Shown here piece by piece: positions 1 to 10,234 of a stretch of DNA of 64,000 bases (within the stretch, counting starts at the first letter, position 1; every line of letters starts with the position of its first letter). Origin of the DNA: RPQJ01 sp044226195 (GTDB taxonomy: Bacteria > Pseudomonadota > Gammaproteobacteria > Steroidobacterales > Steroidobacteraceae); assembly GCA_044226195.1 (NCBI GenBank), contig JBGAHO010000003.1:120284-184283 (forward strand), read 5' to 3'. The notes under the pieces are model-generated. The model was not told where the DNA came from. It was given only the letters and a program-made list of their open reading frames with translations, and searched no databases. The translations under genes and the position numbers were made by a program.

Positions 1-253
1 TCGGCAGCAGCCGGCGATAGACGCGCAGGAAGGGCCGCGTCACGTACTGCAGCCGCACCGCGTCGACGTTCAGCAGGGCGAGCGACGCGAACGCGAGCCA
101 GCAGACGATCTGCCAGGCCAGCGAGCCGTGGCCGAAGAGGCTGTAGGCGACGAGGGCCACGCCCGCGGCGAGGGTGGCGGCGCGCAGCGAGACGCGCTGG
201 TAGGCGAGGATCAACGCGCCGACGAGGATCAGCCCGGTCCAGACGAGGGTCAT
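1..253 (-). CDS. fadE: Acyl-CoA dehydrogenase FadE, N-terminal part (cut by window edge)
   Basis: Only the first 84 codons are inside the window; the rest lies to the left. The visible part begins MTLVWTGLILVGALILAYQR and has two hydrophobic segments, then a basic stretch ending RPFLRVYRRLLP. This is how the long membrane-anchored FadE of gammaproteobacteria starts (E. coli FadE has hydrophobic segments, an RVSL motif and a similar basic end). FadE catalyses the first oxidation step of fatty acid beta-oxidation at the inner membrane. The start is the ATG at 251-253. The gene follows a TetR gene after a 117-bp gap in which I see no clear operator. The catalytic domain cannot be checked here. 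Confidence 0.75.
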   Translation of the reverse strand, partial: MTLVWTGLILVGALILAYQRVSLRAATLAAGVALVAYSLFGHGSLAWQIVCWLAFASLALLNVDAVRLQYVTRPFLRVYRRLLP

Positions 254-370
254 CACGCTGGCGCCTCCCATGCGATCGGCGGGGCAGTCGCCCCGTGGCC
301 GCCCGATGATGCGCCATCCGGACCGCGACGGCACCACCCCGGGGCGCCGCGCGAGATCAGCGTCCCGGTG

Positions 371-982
371 TCAGGGGGCGAGGATCCGGTCGACCGATTC
401 ACGGATGGCCGCGTCGAGCCGCGATCGATCGATCCCCGGTTCGCGCACCGCCCGCAGGACCAGCCCCTCGACCACGAACTGCAGCTGCAGTGCACGCGCC
501 GCCGCGACCTCCGGGGGGAACCCCAGGCCGCCCTCGCGGGTGTCGCGGCGGAACCAGGCCTCGAATTCCTCACGCATGACGCCGTCCGACTCGCGCAGCG
601 CCGCGGCGATCTGCGGATCCCGCGTCGCCTCCGCGCTCATCTCGAGGAACAGCGCCGGGTTCATCCCGCTGCGCTCGCCGACGCACCAGTGGTCGAACGC
701 GTCGAGCAGGGCGGAGGTCATGTCGCCCGAGGACTGCAGCGTGCGGATGCGGCAGCGCTTTTCCTCCAGCTGGCGCTCGATGATCGCCAGCACGATCGCG
801 TTCTTGTTCGCGAAGTACCGGTACATGAGGCCGGCGCTCATCTGGGCGGTGTCGGCGATGTTCGCCATGCTCGCAGCATGGAAGCCGTGCTCGATGAAGC
901 ACCGCAGGGCCGCGCACAGGATGCGGTCCCGCTGCTCGTCCGCGCGCTTCGTCTGCCGGGTCGTCACGGCTGCACCGTTCAT
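371..982 (-). CDS. TetR-family transcriptional regulator, last gene of RND pump operon
   Basis: 203 aa. The N-terminal third is a TetR DNA-binding domain: DRILCAALRCFIEHGFHAASM, then the helix-turn-helix and the typical YRYFANKNAIV segment. The remainder is a variable ligand-binding domain. Its ATG overlaps the stop of the outer-membrane factor gene by 4 bp, so it is translated with the pump genes and is probably an autoregulated local repressor of this pump. The palindrome at 6760-6779 in front of the operon is the likely operator. Because fadE follows it, a role in fatty acid control is a second possibility. Confidence 0.85.
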   Translation of the reverse strand: MNGAAVTTRQTKRADEQRDRILCAALRCFIEHGFHAASMANIADTAQMSAGLMYRYFANKNAIVLAIIERQLEEKRCRIRTLQSSGDMTSALLDAFDHWCVGERSGMNPALFLEMSAEATRDPQIAAALRESDGVMREEFEAWFRRDTREGGLGFPPEVAAARALQLQFVVEGLVLRAVREPGIDRSRLDAAIRESVDRILAP

Positions 983-2376
983 GGCGTGTGTTCCCTCCAG
1001 CCGCCGCCGAGCACCTTGAAGAGCGTGACGCGATTGGACTGCTCGGCCCGCCGCGTCGTGATGAGCGCCTGTTGTGCGACGTAGAGCGTGCGCTGCGCGT
1101 CGAGCCGCGTGAGGTAACTGTCGCGGCCGGCGCGGTACCGGGCATCGGACAGCGCCTCGGACTGCGTCGCCGCGTCCACCACGGCCGCGAGCGCCGTGCG
1201 CTGGTCGGCGAGCGTGGATTCCAGCGCGAGCGAGTCCGCGACCTCGCGGAACGCCTGCTGGATGGATTTCTCGTAGCTGGCGAGCGCGATGTCACGGTCG
1301 GCCTTCGCCACGCCGAGGTTGGCGCGCAGCCGTCCGCCTTCGAAGATCGGCACGCGAACCGAGGGGATGAAGCTCCAGGTCTGCGTGCCGCCGTCGAACA
1401 GGCTCGACAGCTCGCCGCTGGCCGAGCCGACCGCGCCCGTCAGCGTGATCGACGGGAAGAACGCCGCGCGCGCCGCGCCGATGTCCGCGTTGGCGGCGCG
1501 CAGCAGGTGCTCGGACTGCAGGACGTCCGGGCGGCGCAGGAGCACGGTCGACGGCACGCCCGCCGGCAACGGGTCGAGCTCCGTGACCGATTCGCCCAGC
1601 CCGGCCGGCAGCAGGGCCGCCTCGACCGGCGAGCCGACCAGCACGTCGAGCGCATTCACGTCCTGCGCCACCTGTCCTGCGTAGCGCGCCGCATCCGCGC
1701 GTGCACTTTCCACGAGCGTTCGCGACTGGCTCACGTCGAGCGCCGACACGGCACCGAGCTCGTGTCGCTTCTCCGTGAGGGCATGCGACTCCTCGCGGGT
1801 GCGCAGGGTCTCGCGCGCGACGCGCAGCTGGTCCTGGTCCGCGGCCAGTGTCAGGTAGGCGTTCGCGACCTCTGCGATCAGCGCGAGCTGGGCGCTCCGG
1901 CGCGCTTCTTCCTGGGCGAAGTAGCGCTGCAGGGCCGCCTCGCTCTGGTTGCGCACGCGCCCGAACAGGTCGAGCTCGAAGCCGGTGACGCCGAGGTCGG
2001 CCGTGAAGGCTTCGCTGGTGCCGGCATCGCCCCCACGCCGCGTCATGGTGCCGACGGCGTCGATCGACGGCACGCGGTCGGCGCGCTGCACGCGATACAG
2101 CTGGCGCGCGCGCTCCACGTTCAGCACGGCCACGCGCAGGTCGCGATTGCCGGTCAGCGCGCGGCCGATCAACTCCTGCAGGTGGGGATCGGTGAAGAAC
2201 TCGCGCCAGCCGATGTCGGCGGCGGTGGCGCCCGCGGCGGTCGCCGCCGGCGAGGCCTGCGGCCAGGTCGCGGGGATGCCCGAGTCCGCCTTCGGCAGGG
2301 CCGGTTCGAGCACGCCGCACCCGGCGACGCCGAGCAGCGTCGCGAGCGCCAGTGCGAGCGGGGCCGGATTACGCAT
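979..2376 (-). CDS. RND efflux system outer-membrane lipoprotein (OprM/NodT family)
   Basis: 465 aa. I chose the ATG at 2374-2376 because the protein then begins with a lipoprotein signal (MRNPAPLALALATLLGVAGC, lipid-accepting Cys at residue 20) and the start overlaps the pump stop by 8 bp. A longer in-frame reading upstream lies inside the pump gene and is unlikely. The body carries the two OEP repeats of OprM/TolC-like channels (for example LLRRPDVLQSEHLLRAANADI and VRVPIFEGGRLRANL). It should form the trimeric outer-membrane duct of the tripartite pump encoded upstream. Confidence 0.88.
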   Translation of the reverse strand: MRNPAPLALALATLLGVAGCGVLEPALPKADSGIPATWPQASPAATAAGATAADIGWREFFTDPHLQELIGRALTGNRDLRVAVLNVERARQLYRVQRADRVPSIDAVGTMTRRGGDAGTSEAFTADLGVTGFELDLFGRVRNQSEAALQRYFAQEEARRSAQLALIAEVANAYLTLAADQDQLRVARETLRTREESHALTEKRHELGAVSALDVSQSRTLVESARADAARYAGQVAQDVNALDVLVGSPVEAALLPAGLGESVTELDPLPAGVPSTVLLRRPDVLQSEHLLRAANADIGAARAAFFPSITLTGAVGSASGELSSLFDGGTQTWSFIPSVRVPIFEGGRLRANLGVAKADRDIALASYEKSIQQAFREVADSLALESTLADQRTALAAVVDAATQSEALSDARYRAGRDSYLTRLDAQRTLYVAQQALITTRRAEQSNRVTLFKVLGGGWREHTP

Positions 2377-5300
2377 GGTCACCTCCCGTCGAGGCGGCCG
2401 CACTCGCATGTGCCTGGCCGCCGCGCACGAGATAGCGCTCGACCACCACGAAGAACAGCGGAATGAAGAACAGGCCGAGCGTCGTGCCGACGACCATGCC
2501 GCCGAGCACGCCCGTGCCGATGGCGCGCTGCGCACCGGAGCCCGCGCCCGTCGCGAGCGCGAGCGGCAGCACGCCGAGCCCGAACGCGAGCGAGGTCATC
2601 AGGATCGGCCGCAGGCGGTCGCGCACGGCCTGCATCGTCGCCGCGACGAGGTCCATGCCGGTCCGCAGGTTCTCGGTGGCGAACGCGATGATCAGGATCG
2701 CGTTCTTGCTGGTCAGGCCGACGGCCGTGAGCATCGCCACCTGGAAGTACACGTCGCGCTCCATGCCGCGCAGCGTGTTGGCGAGCGTGGCGCCGAGGAT
2801 GCCGAGCGGCGCGACGAGCAGCACGGCGGTGGGGATGGTCCAGCTCTCGTACAGCGCCGCGAGGCACAGGAACACCATCAGCAGCGACAGCGTGTACAGC
2901 ATCGGCGTCTGCGAGCCGGCCTGCCGCTCCTGGTAGGACAGCGCGGTCCACTCGACGCCGAGCCCCTTTGGCAGCTGCGTGACGAGACGCTCGATCTCGG
3001 CCATGGCCTCGCCACTGCTCACGCCGGGCGCGGCCTCGCCCTGGATCTCGAGCGCGGACACGCCGTTGTAGCGCTCGAGGCGCGGCGAGCCGAAGTCCCA
3101 GCGCGTGGTGGCGAAGGCGCTGAACGGCACCATCTCGCCCTGCGCGTTGCGCACGTACCAGCGCTGGAAGTCCTCGGGGGACATGCGGTACGGGGCGTCG
3201 GCCTGCAGGTAGACGCGCTTCACGCGCCCGCGATCGAGGAAGTCGTCGATGTACTGGCCGCCCCAGGCGGCCGCCAGCGTGCTGTTCACGTCGGCGATCG
3301 AGACGCCGGCGGCCGCCGCGCGCTGCGTGTCGACGTCGACGTGGAACTGCGGCTGGTCCTCCTGGCCGTTCGGCCGCACGTTCGCCAGCTTCTTGCTCTG
3401 GCCGGCCAGGCCGAGCAGCTGGTTGCGCGCCGCGACCAGCCCGTCGTGGCCGAGCCCGGCGTTGTCGGTGAGGAAGAAGTCGAAGCCCGTCGCCGTGCCG
3501 AGTTCCGGCATCGCCGGCGGCGCGAACGCGAAGGCCATCGCGTCCTTGATCTGCATCAGCGCGCCCATCGCGCGACCCGCCACGGCCTTGACGTGCTGCG
3601 CGGCGTCGCGGCGCTCGTCCCAGTCCTTGAGGTTGATGAAGGCGATGCCGTTGTTCTGGCCGGTGCCGCCGAAGCTGAAACCCTGCACGGCGAACACCGA
3701 CTTCACGGCGGCCTGCTCGTGCTGCAGGAAGTACTGCTCCAGCTGCGTCATCGAGTGCATCGTGCGTTCCTGCGTGGCGCCGACCGGCGCCACCACCTGC
3801 GCGACCAGCGAACCCTGGTCCTCGTCGGGCAGGAACGCGGTCGGCAGGCGCACGAACAGCACGCCGAGCAGCCCGAGCAGCAGGACGAAGATCGCCAGGT
3901 AGCGCCCGCTGCGGCCGAGCATGCCGGTCACGCCGCTGCGGTAGCGCGCGCTGCTGCGGTCGAACCACTCGTTGAACCGGCGGAAGAACCCGGTCTCGCC
4001 GTGGTGGTGGCCCTTCTCGAGCGGTTTGAGCAGGGTGGCGCACAAGGCCGGCGTCAGCACGATGGCGACCAGCACGGACAGCGCCATGGCCGCGACGATG
4101 GTCGCGGAGAACTGCCGGTAGATGATGCCGGTCGAGCCGCCGAGGAACGCCATCGGCACGAACACCGAGGCCAGCACGAGGCCGATGCCGATGAGCGCGA
4201 AGGTGATCTGGTCCATCGACTTGCGCGTGGCTTCGAGCGGCGACAGCCCTTCCTCGCTCATCAGGCGCTCGACGTTCTCCACCACGACGATCGCATCGTC
4301 CACCAGGAGACCGATGGCGAGCACCATCGCGAACATGGTCAGCATGTTGATCGAGTAGCCGAGTACCGCCAGCACGCCGAACGTGCCGAGCAGCACGATC
4401 GGGACCGCGATGGTCGGGATGAGCGTCGCCCGCAGGTTCTGCAGGAACAGGTACATCACCAGGAACACCAGCACGATCGCCTCGGTCAGCGTCTTCAGCA
4501 CCTCGACGATCGACTTGCGCACGAACGGCGTGGTGTCGAAAGGGACGACGGCTTCCATGCCGGCCGGGAAGTACGGCTTCATGCGCTCGAGCTGGGCCTC
4601 GACGGCGCGGGCGGTCTGCAGCGCATTGGCGCCGGTGGCGAGCGAGATGGCCACGCCGGCGGCGGGGTACTTGCCGTTGTAGCGGCTGATGAAGTCGTAG
4701 GTCTCCGCACCCAGTTCGACGCGCGCGACGTCACCGAGCCGCAGCACCGATCCGTCCGCATTGCTGCGCACGACGATGGCGCGGAACTGCTCGGCCGTCT
4801 GCAGGCGCTCCTGCGCACTGACGGTGGCGTTGAGCTGCTGGCCCGGCACCGCGGGCGTGCCGCCGAGCTGGCCGACGGTCACCTGCGCGTTCTGCGCCTG
4901 CACGGCTGCGACGATGTCCGAGGTGGTCAGCCGGTACGTCTGCAGCTTGCCCGGGTCGAGCCAGATGCGCATCGCGTACTGCGCGCCGAACACCTGGACG
5001 TTGCCCACGCCGGGCACGCGCGACAGCGGATCGACGACGTTGGCGATGATCCAGTCGGCGATGTCGGCGCGGTTCATGCGCTCGTCGTGCGAGATGAAGC
5101 CGACGATCTGCAGGAAGCCGCTGCGCGACTTGCTGACGTTCACGCCCTGGCGCTGCACGGCCTGCGGCAGCAGCGGCATCGCGAGCTGCAGCTTGTTCTG
5201 CACCTGCACCTGCGCGATGTCCGGGTCGGTCGCGTTGTCGAACGTCAGCGTGACGCTGGCGCGGCCGCTCGCCTCGCTCGTCGCCGACATGTAGATGAGG

Positions 5301-5521
5301 CCGTCGAGGCCCTTCATCTTCTGCTCGATGATCTGCGTCACCGAGTCCTCGATGACCTTGGCCGAGGCGCCCGGATAGCTCGCCTGGATGCTGACCGACG
5401 GCGGCGCGATGTTCGGGTACATCGACACCGGCAGGCGCGTGATGGCGACTGCGCCGAACAGCATGATGACGATCGCGATGACCCAGGCGAAGACGGGCCG
5501 GTCGATGAAGAAGCGTGCCAT
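2369..5521 (-). CDS. RND multidrug efflux pump, HAE-1 (AcrB/MexB) type
   Basis: 1050 aa, the normal length of AcrB-type pumps. It starts MARFFIDRPVFAWVIAIVIM, as AcrB/MexB do, and the fourth membrane segment carries the proton-relay aspartates in GLLVDDAIVVVENV. Two large periplasmic loops and twelve membrane segments are expected and agree with the hydrophobicity visible in the translation. It is a proton-driven exporter of drugs, detergents or organic solvents. Its adaptor is encoded 9 bp upstream and its outer-membrane channel overlaps its 3' end. The substrate cannot be told from sequence. Confidence 0.93.
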   Translation of the reverse strand: MARFFIDRPVFAWVIAIVIMLFGAVAITRLPVSMYPNIAPPSVSIQASYPGASAKVIEDSVTQIIEQKMKGLDGLIYMSATSEASGRASVTLTFDNATDPDIAQVQVQNKLQLAMPLLPQAVQRQGVNVSKSRSGFLQIVGFISHDERMNRADIADWIIANVVDPLSRVPGVGNVQVFGAQYAMRIWLDPGKLQTYRLTTSDIVAAVQAQNAQVTVGQLGGTPAVPGQQLNATVSAQERLQTAEQFRAIVVRSNADGSVLRLGDVARVELGAETYDFISRYNGKYPAAGVAISLATGANALQTARAVEAQLERMKPYFPAGMEAVVPFDTTPFVRKSIVEVLKTLTEAIVLVFLVMYLFLQNLRATLIPTIAVPIVLLGTFGVLAVLGYSINMLTMFAMVLAIGLLVDDAIVVVENVERLMSEEGLSPLEATRKSMDQITFALIGIGLVLASVFVPMAFLGGSTGIIYRQFSATIVAAMALSVLVAIVLTPALCATLLKPLEKGHHHGETGFFRRFNEWFDRSSARYRSGVTGMLGRSGRYLAIFVLLLGLLGVLFVRLPTAFLPDEDQGSLVAQVVAPVGATQERTMHSMTQLEQYFLQHEQAAVKSVFAVQGFSFGGTGQNNGIAFINLKDWDERRDAAQHVKAVAGRAMGALMQIKDAMAFAFAPPAMPELGTATGFDFFLTDNAGLGHDGLVAARNQLLGLAGQSKKLANVRPNGQEDQPQFHVDVDTQRAAAAGVSIADVNSTLAAAWGGQYIDDFLDRGRVKRVYLQADAPYRMSPEDFQRWYVRNAQGEMVPFSAFATTRWDFGSPRLERYNGVSALEIQGEAAPGVSSGEAMAEIERLVTQLPKGLGVEWTALSYQERQAGSQTPMLYTLSLLMVFLCLAALYESWTIPTAVLLVAPLGILGATLANTLRGMERDVYFQVAMLTAVGLTSKNAILIIAFATENLRTGMDLVAATMQAVRDRLRPILMTSLAFGLGVLPLALATGAGSGAQRAIGTGVLGGMVVGTTLGLFFIPLFFVVVERYLVRGGQAHASAAASTGGDHA

Positions 5522-5530
5522 GTCGAGGGC

Positions 5531-6703
5531 CTACTTCGCCGCCGCCGCGCCTGCCGCCGGCGGTGTCGGCTGGGTGCCGGCCTCGGTCGGCTGCACGGGC
5601 GCGCCGGGGCGGATCTTCTGCAGCCCCTCGACGATCACCCGGTCGCCCGCGGCCAGCCCGTCCTCCACGAGCCACTGGTCGCCCACCGTGCGACTCACGC
5701 GCACGCTGCGCACCTCGACCTTGTCGTCCTTGCCCACGACCATTGCGGTGGCCTGTCCCTTCATGTCGCGGGTGATGCCCGGCTGCGGGACGAGCAGGGC
5801 GTCTGCCCGCTCGCCGTCGCCGACCACGGCGCGCACGAACATGCCGGGCAGCAGGACGTGCTCCGGGTTCGGCACCACGACGCGCAGCAGGAAGCTGCCC
5901 GTGCCCGGATCGACCGTGACGTCCGAGAAGGCGAGCTTGCCGTCGTGGCCGTAACGCGTGCCGTCCTCGAGCAGGATCTCGACCGGCAGGTCGCGCGAGC
6001 CCTGCAGGCGGCCCGCCGCGAGCGCGTGCCGCAGCTCGAGCAGTTGGGCGCTCGACTGGCTGAGGTCCACGTAGATCGGGTCGAGGCGCTGCACCGTGGC
6101 GAGCGCGTCGGCCTGCTTGGCGGTCACCAGCGCACCCTGCGTGACCGACGACTTGCCGATGCGTCCGTCGATCGGCGAGGTGATGCGCGCGTAGCCGAGC
6201 ACGACCTGCGCGCGGTCCGCGGCGGCCTGCGCGGCCTTCACGTCCGCTTCCGCCTGGCGCAGCGCGGCCGCGGCGTTCTCGTCGTCCTGGCGGCTGACGG
6301 CGTCGATCTTCACCAGCTCCGCGCTGCGCCGCGCGTTGAGTTGCGCAGTGACGAGCGTCGCCTGGGCCCGGGCCAGCGCCGCGCGGGCACTCTCGGCATC
6401 GGCGCGATACGTCGCGTCCTCGATCTGGTACAGCGGCTGGCCCGCCTTGACCAGGCCGCCTTCGGTGAACAGCCGCTTCGCGACGATGCCGTCGACCTGC
6501 GGGCGGACCTCGGCGACGAGGTACGGCGAGGTGCGCCCCGGCAGCTCGCGGGTCAGCGTGACCGTGCGTGGCGCGAGCGTGACCACGGTGACCGGGGCGG
6601 CCATCGAGCCCTGCGGCGGGCCGGCCTGCGGGCTGCAGCCGGCCAGCATCGCCACGACGACGGAAAGGGAAACGCGGGCCCGGGGGCCGGTGGGCTTGGA
6701 CAT
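5531..6703 (-). CDS. RND efflux periplasmic adaptor lipoprotein (AcrA/MexA type)
   Basis: 390 aa from the ATG at 6701-6703. This start gives a lipoprotein signal with lipobox VAMLAGC at about residues 14-20. An earlier in-frame ATG would place the coding start across the operator-like palindrome and lose the signal peptide. The protein shows the HlyD/AcrA layout: lipoyl half-domain, long coiled-coil rich in Ala/Arg/Glu, second lipoyl half (GYARITSPIDGRIGKSSVTQ), then beta-barrel. It is the first gene of the four-gene pump operon. The C-terminus is Ala/Pro-rich. Confidence 0.9.
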   Translation of the reverse strand: MSKPTGPRARVSLSVVVAMLAGCSPQAGPPQGSMAAPVTVVTLAPRTVTLTRELPGRTSPYLVAEVRPQVDGIVAKRLFTEGGLVKAGQPLYQIEDATYRADAESARAALARAQATLVTAQLNARRSAELVKIDAVSRQDDENAAAALRQAEADVKAAQAAADRAQVVLGYARITSPIDGRIGKSSVTQGALVTAKQADALATVQRLDPIYVDLSQSSAQLLELRHALAAGRLQGSRDLPVEILLEDGTRYGHDGKLAFSDVTVDPGTGSFLLRVVVPNPEHVLLPGMFVRAVVGDGERADALLVPQPGITRDMKGQATAMVVGKDDKVEVRSVRVSRTVGDQWLVEDGLAAGDRVIVEGLQKIRPGAPVQPTEAGTQPTPPAAGAAAAK

Positions 6704-6759
6704 GGGGAAACTGCCTCGGGGGAGCGCGCGCAGGCGTGCGCGCGGGACTGCATGGCGCA

Positions 6760-6779
6760 TAGAATGAACGATCATTCTA
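6760..6779. promoter_or_regulatory. Palindromic operator candidate for the pump TetR
   Basis: TAGAATGA-ACGA-TCATTCTA: two perfect 8-bp arms around 4 bases, 57 bp upstream of the adaptor start. GAATGA/TCATTC arms are typical of TetR-family operators in front of RND pumps. The palindrome itself is seen directly; the link to the TetR encoded at 371-982 is inferred from operon context. Confidence 0.6.
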
Positions 6780-6841
6780 CCCGCGTCAATGGGAACGAAT
6801 CGCAAGACGCTGTCCCTGTGACCGCGCCCCGTCGGGACGGT

Positions 6842-8854
6842 TCAGGCCGGCAGCGGGTGGTGGCCGTTGTGCTCGTCGCCGGCGCGCAGCGTCACGGGCA
6901 GGATCACCAGCTCGACGCCGTGGTCATTGAGGATGCGCTGCATGGCGAGTGGCGTCTGGCTGTGCAGCCAGCGGTTCCACCAGTGTTCCGTCTCGAACAC
7001 GAGGCGGCTCGCGAAGAACACGCTGTTCGGGAACTCGTCGCGCACCTGCAGCGACAGCCGCTCGAGCTCGAGCAGCCGGTCGCTGCCGTAGGCGTCGTAC
7101 CACCGCGAGGCGCGGCCCTGCACGTGCGCGAAATTCACCAGCGCATCGAGCGTCGCCCGCGTCTCGTACTGCAGCGTGGTGAGCGACTGCTCGCTGCCGA
7201 ACGACTCGCTGTCGACGATGCCGACGCTCACGAACACGAAGTTGCGGAAGTGGCCGGGGAACAGCTTCTCGACGCGCTCGACCGTGTGCAGGCCGATGCC
7301 GCGGTTGGCGCTCACGAGGAACACGGCCGTCGGTTGCGTCGGGTCGATCGCGGGCGGCGCGTCCGTGAGGTCCTGCATGCGCCAGCGGTGCTCGCGCTCG
7401 AAGCGGCGGGTGAGCCGGCGCACCCAGCCGTAGTGCCTGCGGATCAGCAGGCCGATGCAGACGACGATGGAAGTGATGCCGAGCGTGATGATGCCGCCCT
7501 GCAGGAAGCGCTCGATGACGATGACCACGAGGATCGCGAACGTGATCAGGAGTGCGAAGCTCGACAGCACGAGCCGCCGCCTCGCCAGCTCGTCGTCGCG
7601 GCGCTGCTTCCACCAGTAGATGGTGAGGCCGAGCAGCGAGAGCGTGAAGGTGATGAACACGTTGACCGTGTAGAGCACCACCAGCAGCGCCACCTCGCCG
7701 CGGGTCCACACCAGGATCGCGAGCGCCGCGATGCCCATCAGCAGTACGCCGTTGCGGGTCACGAGGCGCGAGGACAGCGCGCTGAACTGGTTCGGCACCC
7801 AGCGGTCGACGGCCATGTTGGCCAGCACCGCCGGGCCGCCGAGGAAGCCCGTGTTGGCGGCCACGAACAGCAGCGCGCCCTCGAACAGCAGCACGATCAG
7901 CAGCAGCCAGTGGCTCAGGCCGCCCGACAGGCCGAAGCTGGCGATGATGCCGCGGAACACCTGCGCATTGAGCGTCTCGTGGGTCTGCACCGGCGGGACG
8001 TCCCACAGCAGGTACAGCAGGATGATGCCGCCCGCGGTGATCGACAGCGACAGCGCCATCAGGAACATCGTCCACTTGCCGGTGCGGACGCGCGGTTCCT
8101 TCAGCATGTTGATGTTGTTGGAGACCGCCTCGATGCCGGTGTAGGTACCGCCGCCCAGCGAGTAGGCCTTCAGGAACAGCGCCAGCACGAAGAAGCTGCC
8201 CATCTGCGAGCTGAGGTCGTGCGTCTCCTGGATCGTCTGCGCGAACTCGACGTGCAGGCCGGACCCGTGGCTCGCGATGCCGTACGCGATCAGCGCGAGG
8301 TGCGTGACCACGAAGCCGATGAAGATCGGCGCGAGCACCTTGATCGACTCGCGCATGCCGCGCAGGTTGAGGTAGATCAGCACGATGATGATCGCAATCT
8401 CGACTTCGAGCTTGATCACCTGCTGCGAGGCGGCGAACAGGCTGAAGATCGCGTCGACGCCGCTCGCGACCGAGATCGCGATGGTGAGCACGTAGTCGAC
8501 GACGAGTGCGGCGCCCGCGACGAGGCCCGCGTACGGCCCGACGAGCTTCGTGGCGACCTTGTAGCCGCCGCCGCCGTTCGGGAACAGCTCGATCACCTGG
8601 TTGTAGGCGAGCGAGATCACGAACACCGTGAACGCCGTGGCGAAGGCGAGGTACAGCGCGAGCTGGCTGTGCGGCCCGAGCGCAATGAAGGCTTCGGCCG
8701 GGCCGTAGGCCGACGACGACAGGCCGTCGGCACCGATGCCGATCCACGCAAGGAACGCCGCGAGCGCGATGTGCTGGCGCGTCCCCGGCGCCATCGGGTC
8801 GCGCGGAGGACCGAGCAAGACGTCGCGCAGGCGACGCTTTTCGGGCGCGTTCAT
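6842..8854 (-). CDS. APC-superfamily transporter, KimA/YdaO-like
   Basis: 670 aa. About twelve membrane segments fill residues 25-470. The N-terminal motif GIGADGLSSSAYGPAEA and the DYVLTIAISVASGVDA segment resemble the KimA/YdaO branch of the amino acid-polyamine-cation superfamily. KimA of Bacillus imports potassium with protons. A soluble C-terminal domain (about residues 490-670) also fits that branch. The substrate, potassium or an amino acid, is not settled by sequence. It stands alone between the pump operon and mdh. Confidence 0.75.
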   Translation of the reverse strand: MNAPEKRRLRDVLLGPPRDPMAPGTRQHIALAAFLAWIGIGADGLSSSAYGPAEAFIALGPHSQLALYLAFATAFTVFVISLAYNQVIELFPNGGGGYKVATKLVGPYAGLVAGAALVVDYVLTIAISVASGVDAIFSLFAASQQVIKLEVEIAIIIVLIYLNLRGMRESIKVLAPIFIGFVVTHLALIAYGIASHGSGLHVEFAQTIQETHDLSSQMGSFFVLALFLKAYSLGGGTYTGIEAVSNNINMLKEPRVRTGKWTMFLMALSLSITAGGIILLYLLWDVPPVQTHETLNAQVFRGIIASFGLSGGLSHWLLLIVLLFEGALLFVAANTGFLGGPAVLANMAVDRWVPNQFSALSSRLVTRNGVLLMGIAALAILVWTRGEVALLVVLYTVNVFITFTLSLLGLTIYWWKQRRDDELARRRLVLSSFALLITFAILVVIVIERFLQGGIITLGITSIVVCIGLLIRRHYGWVRRLTRRFEREHRWRMQDLTDAPPAIDPTQPTAVFLVSANRGIGLHTVERVEKLFPGHFRNFVFVSVGIVDSESFGSEQSLTTLQYETRATLDALVNFAHVQGRASRWYDAYGSDRLLELERLSLQVRDEFPNSVFFASRLVFETEHWWNRWLHSQTPLAMQRILNDHGVELVILPVTLRAGDEHNGHHPLPA

Positions 8855-8881
8855 GGGGTGGATTGCGGGGGGGGGTGGGGC

Positions 8882-8903
8882 GCGGGGGGCTTAGGCCCCC
8901 CGC
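8882..8903 (-). terminator. GC-rich hairpin between mdh and the transporter gene
   Basis: GCGGGGGGC pairs with GCCCCCCGC (9 bp, TTAG loop) 16 bp after the mdh stop codon. No T-run follows on the minus strand, so it is not a classical intrinsic terminator. It may weaken read-through or protect the mdh 3' end. Confidence 0.3.
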
Positions 8904-8918
8904 CGCCGGTGGCTGTGG

Positions 8919-9899
<981 letters not shown>

Positions 9900-10039
9900 G
9901 AAAACTTCTCCGTGAGGCGTCTGTGGGCCGAACTGGCGGGCGCGTCTGTGGAGGGGCCGCGCATTTTACCGCGGTGCAAAGGAGGCGGACCGTGCGTAAA
10001 CAACGCCGAACGGTGCGTTTCGGACTTGCTTTAGTTGTG

Positions 10040-10061
10040 GTGTTATAGTTAACTACAACAC
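10040..10061. promoter_or_regulatory. 22-bp near-perfect palindrome, probable GntR/YtrA operator
   Basis: The sequence runs GTGTT, A, TAGTTAACTA, C, AACAC: ten of eleven base pairs are symmetric, with a single mismatch. It sits in the divergent gap between mdh and the GntR gene. Such AT-rich symmetric sites in front of YtrA-type genes are usually autoregulatory operators. A TATAGT hexamer inside it could be a -10 box. Confidence 0.5.
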
Positions 10062-10080
10062 CAGAGAAGCTTGCTCCCTC

Positions 10081-10138
10081 GGTTGCATCGGGGCGGACGG
10101 TCCCCAGGCCATCGTAGCCGCCCGTTTCCGATGCAACC
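10081..10138. repeat. Long inverted repeat in the gntR leader region
   Basis: GGTTGCATCGG (10081-10091) pairs perfectly with CCGATGCAACC (10128-10138). An inner GGGCGG (10091-10096) can pair with CCGCCC (10118-10123). The result is a bulged hairpin of about 58 nt. It lies between the 22-bp palindrome and the regulator start, so it would be transcribed as a structured leader if the promoter is at the palindrome. No known riboswitch was recognised. Confidence 0.5.
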
Positions 10139-10234
10139 GCCTTTCTCGACGGCGGAAACCGACAGTCCGGCCCTGTCCGAACTTGGTGTTCTGCTACAGT
10201 AATGCAGCGCACCACCCCCACGAACCCGCGTGCG

